From an uncultured Collinsella sp. (GTDB lineage: Bacteria > Actinomycetota > Coriobacteriia > Coriobacteriales > Coriobacteriaceae), in contig CABUDI010000007.1 in NCBI GenBank assembly GCA_902490305.1, positions 24,524 through 88,523 on the forward strand: a DNA stretch of 64,000 nt, written 5' to 3'. Below are positions 52,590 to 62,305 of the stretch, piece by piece (position 1 is the first letter of the stretch; each line of letters begins with the position of its first letter). A model generated the notes under the pieces. It worked only from the letters and a program-made list of their open reading frames with translations. It ran no database searches and was not told where the DNA came from. The position numbers and the translations under genes are program-made.

Positions 52590-53387
52590 GTGGCGCTGGT
52601 ATTTGACGTTCAGCAGGCGAGCGGCAAGCCCGACGACAACCGTCGCCCCGGTACCGCGTGTCCCTTTTGCAACACGGAGGGGCTCACCAACATCATCCAG
52701 CGCGACGGTGACTGCATCTGGCTCGAGAATAAGTTCAAGACCCTGCGCGCCACCCGTCAAACCGTGCTGATCGAGTCGGCCGATCACGATGCCGACCTGG
52801 TGACCTATAAGCCGGATGAACTCCACCATGTGATGAGGTTTGCTCTGGATTGCTGGCAGCAGATGATCGATTCGCAGCAGTATCGAAGCGTGCTCATGTA
52901 CAAGAACAAGGGTCCGCTTTCGGGCGGCAGCCTCGTCCATCCACACATGCAGATTGTGGGCTTGGAACAGGAGGACGGCTATGCGGCGCTGACCTCAGCC
53001 AACTTTGAAGGCATCGATGTTTGGCAGAGGGGAAGGGTTGCGGTCAACATCTCAACCGAACCGATTATGGGGTTCTTTGAGGTCAATGTTTCAGCCCCGC
53101 AGGGAATCGCCGCCAGCGATGGCGCGCGAGACCAAGCCGAGACGGACCTCTTCGCCGATGCGATTCAGGTAGCTCTGCGCTATATCCTGAACGAGCACCA
53201 TGGTGGTCGCGCAGAGTCGTACAACTTGTTCTTCTATCACCTGGGCGGTCGGACCATTGCCAAGGCGCTGCCGCGTTGGGTGGTTTCGCCCTACTTTGTC
53301 GGCTATCGTTTGGCCCAAGTCAATGCCGAGACGACGCTCGATATCGATGCTGAGCGTCTGCGTGCGCATCTGGAAACGCTCGTATAG
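52590..53387 (+). CDS. DUF4931 / galactose-1-phosphate uridylyltransferase-like protein
   Basis: The 265-residue protein belongs to the HIT superfamily. It has a zinc-site-like CPFCNTEG at the N-terminus and the active-site SLVHPHMQIVG (H-x-H-x-Q) in the middle, as in GalT-type nucleotidyltransferases. The rest fits DUF4931. It would transfer or hydrolyse nucleoside phosphates linked to a sugar or other group, but the substrate is unknown. GTG start with GGAGG nine bases upstream. It is probably in an operon with cutC. Confidence 0.82.
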   Translation: MALVFDVQQASGKPDDNRRPGTACPFCNTEGLTNIIQRDGDCIWLENKFKTLRATRQTVLIESADHDADLVTYKPDELHHVMRFALDCWQQMIDSQQYRSVLMYKNKGPLSGGSLVHPHMQIVGLEQEDGYAALTSANFEGIDVWQRGRVAVNISTEPIMGFFEVNVSAPQGIAASDGARDQAETDLFADAIQVALRYILNEHHGGRAESYNLFFYHLGGRTIAKALPRWVVSPYFVGYRLAQVNAETTLDIDAERLRAHLETLV

Positions 53388-53417
53388 CAAGACTAACACC
53401 CGCGTAATGCGGACAGC

Positions 53418-54416
53418 CTAGCGTGCCAACGCGTCGCGGCCGGCTTCGACCCGCTTGCGCTGTTTGGTGCGCTCCTCGCCGGTTAGGCACTCAAAGAGAT
53501 GCCCGATGATCGAGGCCAGCACCTGCTGAAACAGCGTGCCGCACATGACGGGGAACACGACCTCGCCCGGAAAGTACTGCGTGGCGATGACGGCGCCCGA
53601 AGAGATGTTGCGCATGCCGCAGGTAAAGCACATGGTAGTCGTCTCGCTATATGGCAGATGCAGCGCACGTGCGACCAGAAAACCGACGACAAAGCCGCTG
53701 ATGGCGAAGACCAAAATAAAGAGGGCGACTTCCAGGCGCACCGCGTTTATGTGTAGCACGTACTCGCTCATAGCGGTGGAGTTGGACGCGATGACGCCCA
53801 TCATCATGAACTTGCAGGCGGGCGAGAGCGCGGGAGAGAGTTTCTCGTGGCCCCAGCCGCGCGTGAGTTCATTGATGGCAATACCGAGCACAGCGGGGAT
53901 GGCGATCATAAAGGCCATGTTCTGCATCATGCTCGGCACGTCGATCGAGACGGTGGCGCCCAGCAGGAGCTTGAGCGTAAGCGGAATCGTCACAGGTGAG
54001 ATGACCGAGGACGTCAGGATGATGGTGAGCGCGAGCGGGCCGTTGCCGCCGAACATGCTGATCCACATAAAAGCGGTGACGGCCACGGGCACGCTGTATT
54101 CGAGCACAATGCCGCAGACAAGGTTGGGGCTGGAGCCAAAGAAGAGTGACCCCATGGCATACGCCGCGATGGGAATAAGCACCGCCGAGACGAGCAGCGC
54201 CAAGACTAGGTGCAACGGACGGCGGAACACCTCGGTTACCTGGTGAAAGGTGTTGCTGAGCGCACCCTGAAACGTCATAAAGGCAAACAAGGTGGGAACG
54301 ATGGGCTTGAGTACGCCAATCTGTTGGGGAAAGAGCACGCCGAGTGCCACGCAAATCGGAACGATGACCTGCATGTGCCCCGCGAGAAACTTGCCCAGTC
54401 CAACCCATTGCTTCAT
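53418..54416 (-). CDS. Bile acid:sodium symporter family (BASS) transporter
   Basis: The 332-residue protein has about nine or ten membrane helices with BASS features: CGIVLEYSVPVAVTAFMWISM, SSVISPVTIPLTLKLLLG, and TMCFTCGMRNISSGAVIATQYFPGE near the C-terminus. Members transport bile acids, pantothenate, keto acids or other organic anions with sodium; the substrate cannot be predicted. ATG 54416 has GGAG upstream. It is monocistronic and divergent from recJ. Confidence 0.85.
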   Translation of the reverse strand: MKQWVGLGKFLAGHMQVIVPICVALGVLFPQQIGVLKPIVPTLFAFMTFQGALSNTFHQVTEVFRRPLHLVLALLVSAVLIPIAAYAMGSLFFGSSPNLVCGIVLEYSVPVAVTAFMWISMFGGNGPLALTIILTSSVISPVTIPLTLKLLLGATVSIDVPSMMQNMAFMIAIPAVLGIAINELTRGWGHEKLSPALSPACKFMMMGVIASNSTAMSEYVLHINAVRLEVALFILVFAISGFVVGFLVARALHLPYSETTTMCFTCGMRNISSGAVIATQYFPGEVVFPVMCGTLFQQVLASIIGHLFECLTGEERTKQRKRVEAGRDALAR

Positions 54417-54578
54417 ATGCGCTTGTGACTCCCTTTGCCCGTGAACCCGTTTTGAATGGATATGCTAGACGCTCGCATGCGTCCGTGCGTCAGAAACGCT
54501 CGAATATTTCGAGGCTATTACCGGCATCGTTTACCGAAACCGCGGCGTGCTGCGGCGATTTGCGTCTGCTCTGCACGG

Positions 54579-54584
54579 TATAAT
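54579..54584 (+). promoter_or_regulatory. -10 element upstream of recJ-helicase gene
   Basis: A consensus TATAAT hexamer lies 57 bp before a small leader frame and 109 bp before the recJ start. The -35 region (GCGATT, 18 bp upstream) is poor. Confidence 0.45.
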
Positions 54585-54640
54585 AAATCCGTTCAACAGA
54601 TCTGCCTGCCGAAGCGGGCATACACAGAGGACTCATCGCT

Positions 54641-54706
54641 ATGAACCGTGAGAGGTATCGCGGCGACCTGCCCCTATCGGGGGTGGGCGCCTATGTCATC
54701 GCTTAA
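54641..54706 (+). CDS. Possible 21-residue leader peptide overlapping recJ start
   Basis: An ATG with AGAGGA upstream opens a 21-codon frame beginning MNRERYRGDLPL. It ends in TAA 14 bases inside the recJ coding sequence, in another frame. Termination beside the recJ start would couple translation of the two. The peptide has no known family, and the frame could simply be fortuitous. Confidence 0.35.
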   Translation: MNRERYRGDLPLSGVGAYVIA

Positions 54707-57700
54707 GACGACGCATCGCTGGGCGGTCGCTCAGCAAAACCCCGAGCTCGAAAAGGAGCTTTCGGCTGGCCTGGGCATTCCCGGGCTGGTGGCGCGTATT
54801 ATGGTCGCGCACGGCATTACATCCATCGAAGAAGGTCAGCTGTTTTTGACGCCTTCGCTCGATCGCGACTGGGCCGACCCACTCATTATCCCGGGCATGT
54901 CGGTCGTTGCCGACCGCGTCGAGCGTGCTATTTGCAACCACGAGCACATTGCGGTCTTTGGCGATTTTGACGTTGACGGTATTACGTCGACCTGTCTGTT
55001 GACCGAGGCACTACGCACGTTTGGCGCCGATGTCACGCCGTTTATTCCGCATCGCTTTGACGAGGGCTACGGTCTTTCGCGCGCGGCGCTCGACCGCGTT
55101 AACGAGCTCGCTCGCCCCCAGCTGATCGTGACCGTCGATAACGGCATTGCCGCCAAGGAAGAGGTTTCCTATCTGGAGAGCCTGGGGATCGATTTGGTGG
55201 TCACGGACCATCACGAGCCCTCCGACCAGGTGCCGCAGGGTGTGCCCCTGACCGACCCCAAGCTCGAGGATGAGGGGCCCTCGCGTGAACTTGCCGGTGC
55301 TGGTGTGGCGCTCAAGCTGGTGCAAGTCCTGGGTGAGCGCCTGGGCAAGCCGTCGTATTGGCGTTCGCTAATCGAGGTCGCGGCGCTGGGCACCGTGTCC
55401 GACATGATGCCGCTCACGCCCGAGAACCGCGCGCTGGTTGCCGAGGGCATCCAGCAGATGCGCGTAACCGCTCGTCCCGGCTATATCGCGCTTGCCGCGC
55501 TCGCCAAGACGGACCTTTCGAGCATTACGGCGGATGGCCTATCGTTCTCGCTCATTCCCCGCTTAAACGCTGCCGGTCGCATGGCCGATCCCAAGCTGGC
55601 GCTCGACCTGCTGCTTGCCCGCGATCCCATCGAAGCAAGCGCACTGGCGGCTGAGCTCGAGGAAATCAACCGCCAGCGCCGTGAGATCGAGGCGGAGCTC
55701 ACGCGCGATGCCATGACAAAGGTCGAGGAGACCTATGACGGCGGACGCGCAATCGTCGTGGGTGGCGAGGGCTGGCACGAGGGCGTCAAGGGCATCGTGG
55801 CAAGCCGTCTGACCAACCGCTATCACGTGCCGGCGCTGCTGTTCTCGATCGAGGACGGCATCGCGCGCGGCTCTGGTCGCTCGGTGGGCAAGGTCAACCT
55901 GTTCGACGCCGTCGAGCGCTGTTCCGACCTGCTGATTCGTCGCGGCGGACATGCCGGTGCGGTGGGTGTGACCATCGAGGCATCCAAGCTCGATGAGTTC
56001 CGCCGCCGCCTTTCCGCCGTGCTATCGGAGCTTCCCGCCGAGGACTTTGAAGACACCGACGAGGTCGCCGCCACCGTCGACCTTTCCGAGCTGAATATCG
56101 AGACCATCGAGCAGATCTCCCGTCTTGAGCCGTTTGGCCAGGGCAACAAGGTGCCGCTGCTGGCCGCCGAGGGCGTGACGATGTGCGACCGCGCCGTGGT
56201 GGGCAAAACCGGCGAGCACATGCGCTTTGTGGCGACCGATGGCGCCGCGAGTGTGCCGGCCATTATGTTCCGCGTGCCGCAAATCGATAAGCTCATCAAC
56301 TGCGATAGCGCTGTCGACTTGGTGTTCGAGGCCGTTGCCGAGCATTGGCAGGGGCGTGTGAAGCCCAAGCTCATGATCAAGGATGTTCTGGTCCGCGATA
56401 CCACGCTGCCCAGCGTCGACGATCCGGCATGCGAGCTTCGTCGTGGCGTGCAGCCGGCGGATTCCGGCCTGCGCCTGGAGTCGCGTAAGCGCGAGACGCT
56501 CGCCCAGCTTTCCTATACCGAGCTCACGCGCTCGCTTATCCATAGCTTTATCGGATCGAACCAGCCGCACCGCGCGCAGGCTGAGGCGCTCGATGCCTTG
56601 GCCGACCACCAGAGCGTCTTGGCCGTTATGGGAACGGGCCGCGGCAAGTCTCTCATCTTCCATGTACATGCTGCGCGCGAGGCTGTCCTTCGCGGACGTG
56701 CGAGTATCTTTGTCTATCCGCTGCGCGCGCTTGTTGCCGACCAGGCCTATCACCTCTCGTCGACGATGGCAGCGCTTGGCATTGGCGTTGGCGTGCTGAC
56801 CGGCGAGACCGTGGAGGCCGCACGCGATGACGTGTTCGCCGGCCTAGCTTCGGGCCGCATCGGTATCGTGCTCACGACGCCCGAGTTCCTATCTATCCAC
56901 CGTGACCGCTTCGCGCGTTCGGGCCGCATCGGCTTTGTCGTTATCGATGAGGCGCACCACGCCGGCCTTGCCAAGGGCGGCGACCGCAGCGCCTATCTCG
57001 ACATGCCCGATATCCTCAAAGCCCTGGGCGACCCGGTCGTTATGGCTGCGACGGCCACCGCGACGGCTCCGGTCGTGGCCGAGCTTGCCCGCATGTTGCC
57101 GATCACTCGCACGGTGGTCGACGAGACGGTGCGCGAGAACCTGCAGCTCGAGGACGACCGCGACCTTGCGAGCCGCGAGAACCGTTTGGTGTCGATCGTG
57201 GCGACGGGGGAGAAGACCGTCATTTACGTCAATTCGCGCGACCAGTCCGTGGCGCTCGCCAAGACGTTGCGCAAGCGTGTGCCCGATTGCGCAACCCATA
57301 TCGCGTTCTATAACGCGGGGCTTGCGCGTTCCGATCGCCGTCGCGTGGAGGAAGCATTCCGAGACGGAAGCCTCAGCTGCATCGTTTCGACCTCCGCCTT
57401 TGGCGAGGGCGTCAACCTGCCCGATATCCGCCATGTCGTGCTCTACCACATGCCGTTTGGCGCCATTGAGTTCAACCAGATGAGCGGGCGTGCCGGTCGT
57501 GACGGACAGCCCGCCGTGATCCACCTGCTCTATTCGTCGCGCGACGCCCGCATCAACGAGCGCCTGCTCGACTGCTACGCACCCGAGCGCGACGAACTCG
57601 TCACACTCTATCGCGCGCTGCAGACCATGTGGCGCTCCAACCGCGGTAAGACCGGGGATGATTCATTCTGCGCAAGCGATATCGACATCGCGCAGATGTG

Positions 57701-57980
57701 CCTTGCCATCGATGCTCGCACGCCGGTCGACGAGCGTTCGGTGGAAAGCGGCCTGGGAATCTTCGAAGAGCTTGGTTTCTGTCGCGTTTCGGGGTTTGAC
57801 GACTCCCGTCGCATCGCGATGGCCGAAAACCCCGGCCGCGTGCAATTGAGCAGGTCAATTCGCTATTTGGAGGGCTTGCGCTCGCGCATGGAGTTTTCGG
57901 CTTTCCGGAGCTGGGCGCTCGATTCGTGCGCTTCTGATATGCTAGCCAAAGTTAACCGCCCGATCGTACCGCGGGCCTAG
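54693..57980 (+). CDS. recJ: RecJ exonuclease fused to SF2 (RecQ-like) helicase
   Basis: The 1095-residue protein has an N-terminal RecJ nuclease. FGDFDVDGITS (about 88-98) and the DHH motif VVTDHHEP (about 169) bind manganese. RLNAAGRM, and the DHHA1 motif GGHAGAVGV, follow. An OB-like region leads to a complete SF2 helicase module with GTGRGKS (about 648), VIDEAHHAG (about 751), ATATA and NQMSGRAGRDG (about 928). RecJ alone is usually 550-800 residues. Joining a 5'-3' single-strand exonuclease to an unwinding engine suggests a self-contained end-resection enzyme. I chose ATG 54693; a GTG at 54648 in frame lacks spacing. Confidence 0.9.
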   Translation: MSSLKTTHRWAVAQQNPELEKELSAGLGIPGLVARIMVAHGITSIEEGQLFLTPSLDRDWADPLIIPGMSVVADRVERAICNHEHIAVFGDFDVDGITSTCLLTEALRTFGADVTPFIPHRFDEGYGLSRAALDRVNELARPQLIVTVDNGIAAKEEVSYLESLGIDLVVTDHHEPSDQVPQGVPLTDPKLEDEGPSRELAGAGVALKLVQVLGERLGKPSYWRSLIEVAALGTVSDMMPLTPENRALVAEGIQQMRVTARPGYIALAALAKTDLSSITADGLSFSLIPRLNAAGRMADPKLALDLLLARDPIEASALAAELEEINRQRREIEAELTRDAMTKVEETYDGGRAIVVGGEGWHEGVKGIVASRLTNRYHVPALLFSIEDGIARGSGRSVGKVNLFDAVERCSDLLIRRGGHAGAVGVTIEASKLDEFRRRLSAVLSELPAEDFEDTDEVAATVDLSELNIETIEQISRLEPFGQGNKVPLLAAEGVTMCDRAVVGKTGEHMRFVATDGAASVPAIMFRVPQIDKLINCDSAVDLVFEAVAEHWQGRVKPKLMIKDVLVRDTTLPSVDDPACELRRGVQPADSGLRLESRKRETLAQLSYTELTRSLIHSFIGSNQPHRAQAEALDALADHQSVLAVMGTGRGKSLIFHVHAAREAVLRGRASIFVYPLRALVADQAYHLSSTMAALGIGVGVLTGETVEAARDDVFAGLASGRIGIVLTTPEFLSIHRDRFARSGRIGFVVIDEAHHAGLAKGGDRSAYLDMPDILKALGDPVVMAATATATAPVVAELARMLPITRTVVDETVRENLQLEDDRDLASRENRLVSIVATGEKTVIYVNSRDQSVALAKTLRKRVPDCATHIAFYNAGLARSDRRRVEEAFRDGSLSCIVSTSAFGEGVNLPDIRHVVLYHMPFGAIEFNQMSGRAGRDGQPAVIHLLYSSRDARINERLLDCYAPERDELVTLYRALQTMWRSNRGKTGDDSFCASDIDIAQMCLAIDARTPVDERSVESGLGIFEELGFCRVSGFDDSRRIAMAENPGRVQLSRSIRYLEGLRSRMEFSAFRSWALDSCASDMLAKVNRPIVPRA

Positions 57981-57995
57981 GGGAAGGGGACCTCG

Positions 57996-60356
57996 ATGGA
58001 TGCCGCAGCCCGTACCGCCCATGATTCCACCCTCCAGCCGTTTTCGGAGATGGAGCACTATAAGCATGCCGATGAGCTGCCGCCCGAGATTATGGCGGAC
58101 AGCTACGACAAGCTGGAGCGCCTGTGCCTCAAATATATGAATGAGGACGACTTTTCTAAGGTTGAGCAGGCCTACTGCTTTGCCGCCGAGAAGCACTGCA
58201 ACCAAAAGCGCCGCTCGGGCGAGATGTACATCAACCATCCCGTCGAGGTAGCCATCATTCTGGCCGACCTCAAGATGGACTGCGACGTGGTGTGCGCCGC
58301 GCTGCTGCACGATACCGTCGAGGATACCGAGACCTCGCTTGCTGATGTCTCCGGCCTTTTTGGCGATACAGTGGCCGAGCTTGTCGACGGCGTGACCAAG
58401 CTCACCAATATCGAAGTCGACAGTATGGACGAGAAGCAGGCGCTCACGCTGCGCAAGATGTTCCTCGCCATGTCCAAGGACATCCGCGTCATCATCGTCA
58501 AGCTTGCCGACCGCCTGCACAACATGCGTACACTGGCTGCCCTTCGCGAGGATCGTCGCCTGTTCAAGGCTCGCGAGACCATGGACGTGTACGCGCCCTT
58601 GGCCGACCGCCTGGGCATGAGCTCTATTAAGTGGGAGCTCGAGGACCTGTCCTTCTTCTACCTTGAACCCGACGCCTACCAGCGCATCGCGCGTATGGTG
58701 GCGGAGTCGCGCGAGGTTCGCGAGCGCTATCTGGCCGAGACCATCAAGACGCTCACCGATGAACTCAACCGCATTGGCCTGGAGGGTTTCCAGATCAACG
58801 GCCGTTCCAAGCACTATTGGTCCATCTACCAAAAGATGAAGCGCAAGGGCAAGGAGTTTTCCGAGATCTACGACTTGGTGGCGCTGCGCGTTATTACCCA
58901 CTCGGTGCGCGATTGCTACTCCACGCTCGGCGCGGTGCATACGCTGTGGCACCCCATGCCCGGCCGCTTTAAAGACTATATCGCCATGCCCAAGGTCAAT
59001 AACTACCAGTCGCTCCACACGACGGTTATCGGCCCCACGGCCCGCCCGCTCGAGATTCAGATTCGAACCTACGAGATGCATGAGCAGGCCGAGTACGGCA
59101 TTGCCGCCCACTGGCTATATAAGAAGTCGGGCGGATCGTCTGCCTCCAAGACCAACGACGCGCAGCGTCTGGACGATCAGATTAACTGGCTCAAGCATTC
59201 ACTCGATTGGGCTGCGTCTGATGAGATTACCGACGCCAAGGAATACCTGCACTCGCTGAAGGTTGACCTGTTTGACCAGGAGATTTTTGTCTTTACGCCC
59301 AAGGGCGAGGTCATGGCGCTTCGTGCCGGCTCCACGCCGCTCGACTTTGCCTACGCCGTTCACACCGAGGTGGGAAACCATTGCGTCGGCGCCAAAATCA
59401 ACGGTGCGGTGGCTCCGCTCACGCACGAGATTAAGACGGGTGACCGTGTCGAGATTCTGACTAACAAGAGTTCCAAGCCGTCGCGTGATTGGCTCAAGAT
59501 CGTTAAGACACCTTCCGCCAAGTCAAAGATCCGCCGCTATTTTGCCGCCGCGACCAAAGACGATGACGCTGCTGCTGGTCGCGATATGCTGGCCAAGGAC
59601 CTGCGTAAGCGTGGCTATGGCATTTCTACGCCGCGTTCGACGCGTGCGCTCAACGCCGTGGCGGAGCAGTTTAACTTCAAGCAGCTCGAGGACCTGTTTG
59701 CCGCCGTCGGCGCCGGCAAGGTTGCCCCGCGCGCTGTGGGCAATAAGGTCGAGCAAATCTTGGACCCCAAGCCCGTGGAACAGCTCACCAAGGCCGAGGC
59801 TATCGCCGAGGTCGTGAAGCAGCCTGCTCGCGGCTCCAACCGCAAGCCGCAAAAGCGCGGCAAGAGCGCCAGTAACGGCATTATCGTCAAGGGCGAGAGC
59901 AACAGCGGCCTACTGGTCCGTCTGGCTCATTGCTGCAACCCCGTGACGGGCGACGACATCGTCGGCTTCATCACGCGCGGTCGTGGCGTTTCGGTGCATC
60001 GCGCCAACTGTCCCAACGTCAAGGGTCTTATGGAGCATCCCGAGCGCATGATCGAAGTGGAGTGGGACGGCGCTGCCGACACCCTCTTCCAGGTCGAGAT
60101 CGTGGTCGAGTGCCTGGACCGCATGGGCCTTCTCAAGGATGTCACCATTGCCATTGGCGATGCGGGCGGCAATATCCTTTCTGCCGCCACGTCGACCAAC
60201 CGCGAGGGTATTGCAACCCTGCGCTTTATGGTCGAGATCTCGGACGCGAGTGGTCTGGATCCGCTGCTGGCCTCCATCAGCAGCGTCGATTCGGTCTACG
60301 ACGCTCGCCGTCTTATGCCCGGCGAAGGCGGAGCTCAGCTCAAGCGCCGTGTGTAG
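57996..60356 (+). CDS. rel: Bifunctional (p)ppGpp synthetase/hydrolase
   Basis: The 786-residue RelA/SpoT homologue has an HD hydrolase domain (ALLHDTVEDT, about 103). The synthetase domain (about 250-380) has GRSKHYWSIYQKM, YDLVALRVI and MPKVNNYQSLHTTV. TGS (DQEIFVFTPKGEVMAL), a helical region and a C-terminal ACT domain follow. Intact HD and synthetase motifs predict both making and degrading the alarmone. ATG with AAGGGGA upstream, 15 bp after recJ, so it is probably cotranscribed with it. Confidence 0.95.
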   Translation: MDAAARTAHDSTLQPFSEMEHYKHADELPPEIMADSYDKLERLCLKYMNEDDFSKVEQAYCFAAEKHCNQKRRSGEMYINHPVEVAIILADLKMDCDVVCAALLHDTVEDTETSLADVSGLFGDTVAELVDGVTKLTNIEVDSMDEKQALTLRKMFLAMSKDIRVIIVKLADRLHNMRTLAALREDRRLFKARETMDVYAPLADRLGMSSIKWELEDLSFFYLEPDAYQRIARMVAESREVRERYLAETIKTLTDELNRIGLEGFQINGRSKHYWSIYQKMKRKGKEFSEIYDLVALRVITHSVRDCYSTLGAVHTLWHPMPGRFKDYIAMPKVNNYQSLHTTVIGPTARPLEIQIRTYEMHEQAEYGIAAHWLYKKSGGSSASKTNDAQRLDDQINWLKHSLDWAASDEITDAKEYLHSLKVDLFDQEIFVFTPKGEVMALRAGSTPLDFAYAVHTEVGNHCVGAKINGAVAPLTHEIKTGDRVEILTNKSSKPSRDWLKIVKTPSAKSKIRRYFAAATKDDDAAAGRDMLAKDLRKRGYGISTPRSTRALNAVAEQFNFKQLEDLFAAVGAGKVAPRAVGNKVEQILDPKPVEQLTKAEAIAEVVKQPARGSNRKPQKRGKSASNGIIVKGESNSGLLVRLAHCCNPVTGDDIVGFITRGRGVSVHRANCPNVKGLMEHPERMIEVEWDGAADTLFQVEIVVECLDRMGLLKDVTIAIGDAGGNILSAATSTNREGIATLRFMVEISDASGLDPLLASISSVDSVYDARRLMPGEGGAQLKRRV

Positions 60357-60390
60357 GTGCGAGAGCCTCTCAGCATCATAGATATTGGTT

Positions 60391-60425
60391 ACGTTCGAGG
60401 CATCGTTTGGTGCCTTGAACGTATT
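60391..60425 (+). terminator. Weak terminator-like hairpin after rel
   Basis: ACGTTCGAGGCA pairs with TGCCTTGAACGT (one mismatch) around CGTTTGG, followed by ATTTTA. It may reduce read-through into the next gene. Confidence 0.5.
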
Positions 60426-60444
60426 TTAGAAGGAGGGTATGCGC

Positions 60445-61128
60445 ATGGGCGATATGACTTTGGACCTGACACCCCGAGGTGCGGCTTCGATTGAGGCGCT
60501 CGTCAACGGCCCCATTCAGACCAACAGTTACGCCGTGATTTCGAATGACGAGTGCTTAATCGTCGATCCGGCGTGGGAGGGCGAGTGTCTTGTGGAGCAT
60601 ATCCGCACCGCGCATCCTGAGGTGCGCGTACTCGGCTCCGTCTGCACGCACGGTCATGCCGACCATGTTGGCGGGGTTGCCGGGGTTCGAGCTGTCGTTG
60701 GCGACAGCGCGCTATATGAGTTGTGCGCTAAGGACGTGACGGTACCTCGCGCAAATATCGAGGAGCAGCGCGCCATGTGGGGTATCGAGACACCCGATCC
60801 GGGTGAGCCGACGCGTTTGCTTGCCGAGGGCGATACAATCGAGGTGGGCGACGTCTGCCTGCAGGTGATCGAGACGCCGGGGCATACGCCGGGCGGCATC
60901 GTCCTGTTCGCCGCGACCGAGCGGGGGAACATCGCCTTTGTGGGCGACACGCTTTTCCCGGGCAGCCACGGTCGTACCGATCTTTCCGGCGGTGACGAGG
61001 CGGCGATTATGCGCTCGCTCTCCAAACTTGCCAAGATGCTTCCGCCCGATACCGTTTGCTTGACGGGCCATGGCGATTCGACCACGATGGCGCGCGAACT
61101 TATGCAGAACCCGTTTATGCAGATGTAG
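60445..61128 (+). CDS. Metallo-beta-lactamase-fold hydrolase (glyoxalase II-like)
   Basis: The 227-residue MBL-fold protein has the metal motif THGHADHVGG, an ETPGHTPGG His, VGDTLFPGSHGRTD with the bridging Asp, and LTGHGDS near the C-terminus. It resembles glyoxalase II-type thioester hydrolases, but the substrate is unproven. I chose ATG 60445, seven bases after AGGAGGG; ATG 60439 is too close. It follows rel by about 90 bp. Confidence 0.88.
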   Translation: MGDMTLDLTPRGAASIEALVNGPIQTNSYAVISNDECLIVDPAWEGECLVEHIRTAHPEVRVLGSVCTHGHADHVGGVAGVRAVVGDSALYELCAKDVTVPRANIEEQRAMWGIETPDPGEPTRLLAEGDTIEVGDVCLQVIETPGHTPGGIVLFAATERGNIAFVGDTLFPGSHGRTDLSGGDEAAIMRSLSKLAKMLPPDTVCLTGHGDSTTMARELMQNPFMQM

Positions 61129-61254
61129 GCTCGAAGCCGTCGTCCGAACCACGAAGACCGCTCAATCGTCAAGCTATTTTCCCCAGTGGGTCGATTCTGT
61201 GGGGCAAACGGTCAAAATTTGTCCAATCGGATGGTATTCGTGAACAAACGAACG

Positions 61255-61282
61255 TTTATGCTCGGGTATGTCGTGGTAAAAT
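61255..61282 (+). promoter_or_regulatory. Candidate promoter of fba
   Basis: TTTATG (61255-61260) and TAAAAT (61277-61282) are separated by 16 bp. They give a transcript start about 35 bp before the coding sequence. The rest of the 190-bp intergenic region shows nothing else I can name. Confidence 0.4.
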
Positions 61283-61322
61283 CTCAGGCGTTATCGGAGC
61301 AACCTTACAGGAGGTTTCTTTT

Positions 61323-62189
61323 ATGCTCGTCAACGCAGCAGACATGCTCAAGAAGGCCGAGGCCGGCAAGTACGGTCTCGGTGCCTTCAACACCAACAAC
61401 CTCGAGTGGACCCTGGCTATTCTCCAGGCCGCCGAGGAGGCCAAGTCTCCGCTGATCCTTCAGTGCACCGCTGGTGCCGCTAAGTGGATGGGCGGTTTCA
61501 AGGTCTGCGCCGACATGGTCAAGGCTGCCGTCGAGGCCACGGGCGTTACCGTTCCCGTCGCCCTTCACCTCGATCACGGTTCTTACGAGGACTGCTTCAA
61601 GTGCATCGAGGCCGGCTTCACGTCCATCATGTATGACGGCTCTCACGAGGAGACCTTCCAGCTTAACCTCGACCGCACCAAGGAGCTCGTTGAGCTTGCC
61701 CACTCCAAGGGCATGTCCATCGAGGCCGAGGTCGGCGGCATCGGCGGCACCGAGGACGGCGTGACCTCCAGCGGCGAGCTCGCTGATCCTGCTGAGTGCA
61801 AGCAGATTGCTGACCTGGGCGTCGACTTCCTCGCCTGCGGTATCGGCAACATCCACGGCGTGTACCCTGCCGACTGGGCCGGCCTTTCCTTCGAGCGCCT
61901 GGGCGAGATTAAGGCTCAGACCGGCGACCTGCCCCTCGTCCTGCACGGTGGCACCGGCATCCCCGAGGATCAGATCAAGAAGGCCATCTCCCTGGGTATC
62001 TCCAAGATCAACGTCAACACCGATCTGCAGCTCGTCTTCGCCAAGGGCGTTCGCGAGTATATCGAGGCTGGCAAGGATCAGCAGGGCAAGGGCTTTGACC
62101 CCCGCAAGCTCCTCAAGCCTGGTCGCGAGAACATCGTTGCCCGCACCAAGGAGCTCATGGAGGAGTTTGGCTCCGTCAACAAGGCGTAA
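61323..62189 (+). CDS. fba: Class II fructose-1,6-bisphosphate aldolase
   Basis: The 288-residue zinc aldolase cleaves fructose-1,6-bisphosphate in glycolysis. It has AFNTNNLEWT, the zinc histidines in HLDHGSYED, NIHGVYP and VLHGGTGIP, and the SKINVNTDLQ phosphate site. Codon use is strongly biased to the preferred set, as expected for high expression. ATG with AGGAGG upstream. A large hairpin terminator and tandem repeats follow. Confidence 0.96.
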   Translation: MLVNAADMLKKAEAGKYGLGAFNTNNLEWTLAILQAAEEAKSPLILQCTAGAAKWMGGFKVCADMVKAAVEATGVTVPVALHLDHGSYEDCFKCIEAGFTSIMYDGSHEETFQLNLDRTKELVELAHSKGMSIEAEVGGIGGTEDGVTSSGELADPAECKQIADLGVDFLACGIGNIHGVYPADWAGLSFERLGEIKAQTGDLPLVLHGGTGIPEDQIKKAISLGISKINVNTDLQLVFAKGVREYIEAGKDQQGKGFDPRKLLKPGRENIVARTKELMEEFGSVNKA

Positions 62190-62209
62190 GCGTCGCTAAA
62201 CTTCCCACC

Positions 62210-62305
62210 GGAAGCCCCGTCTCCCTACACTGTTTCCTTTGCGCTCACCTGGCTTCGCCAGAAGTCGCGCCAAGGAAACAGTTCCGGGAGACGGGGCTTC
62301 CTTCG
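62210..62305 (+). terminator. Large hairpin terminator of fba
   Basis: GGAAGCCCCGTCTCCC (from 62210) pairs with GGGAGACGGGGCTTCC (62286-62301). The stem extends through ACTGTTTCCTTTG against CAAGGAAACAGTT. A small CTGGCTTCGCCAG hairpin sits inside. TTCGTTT follows. Confidence 0.75.
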
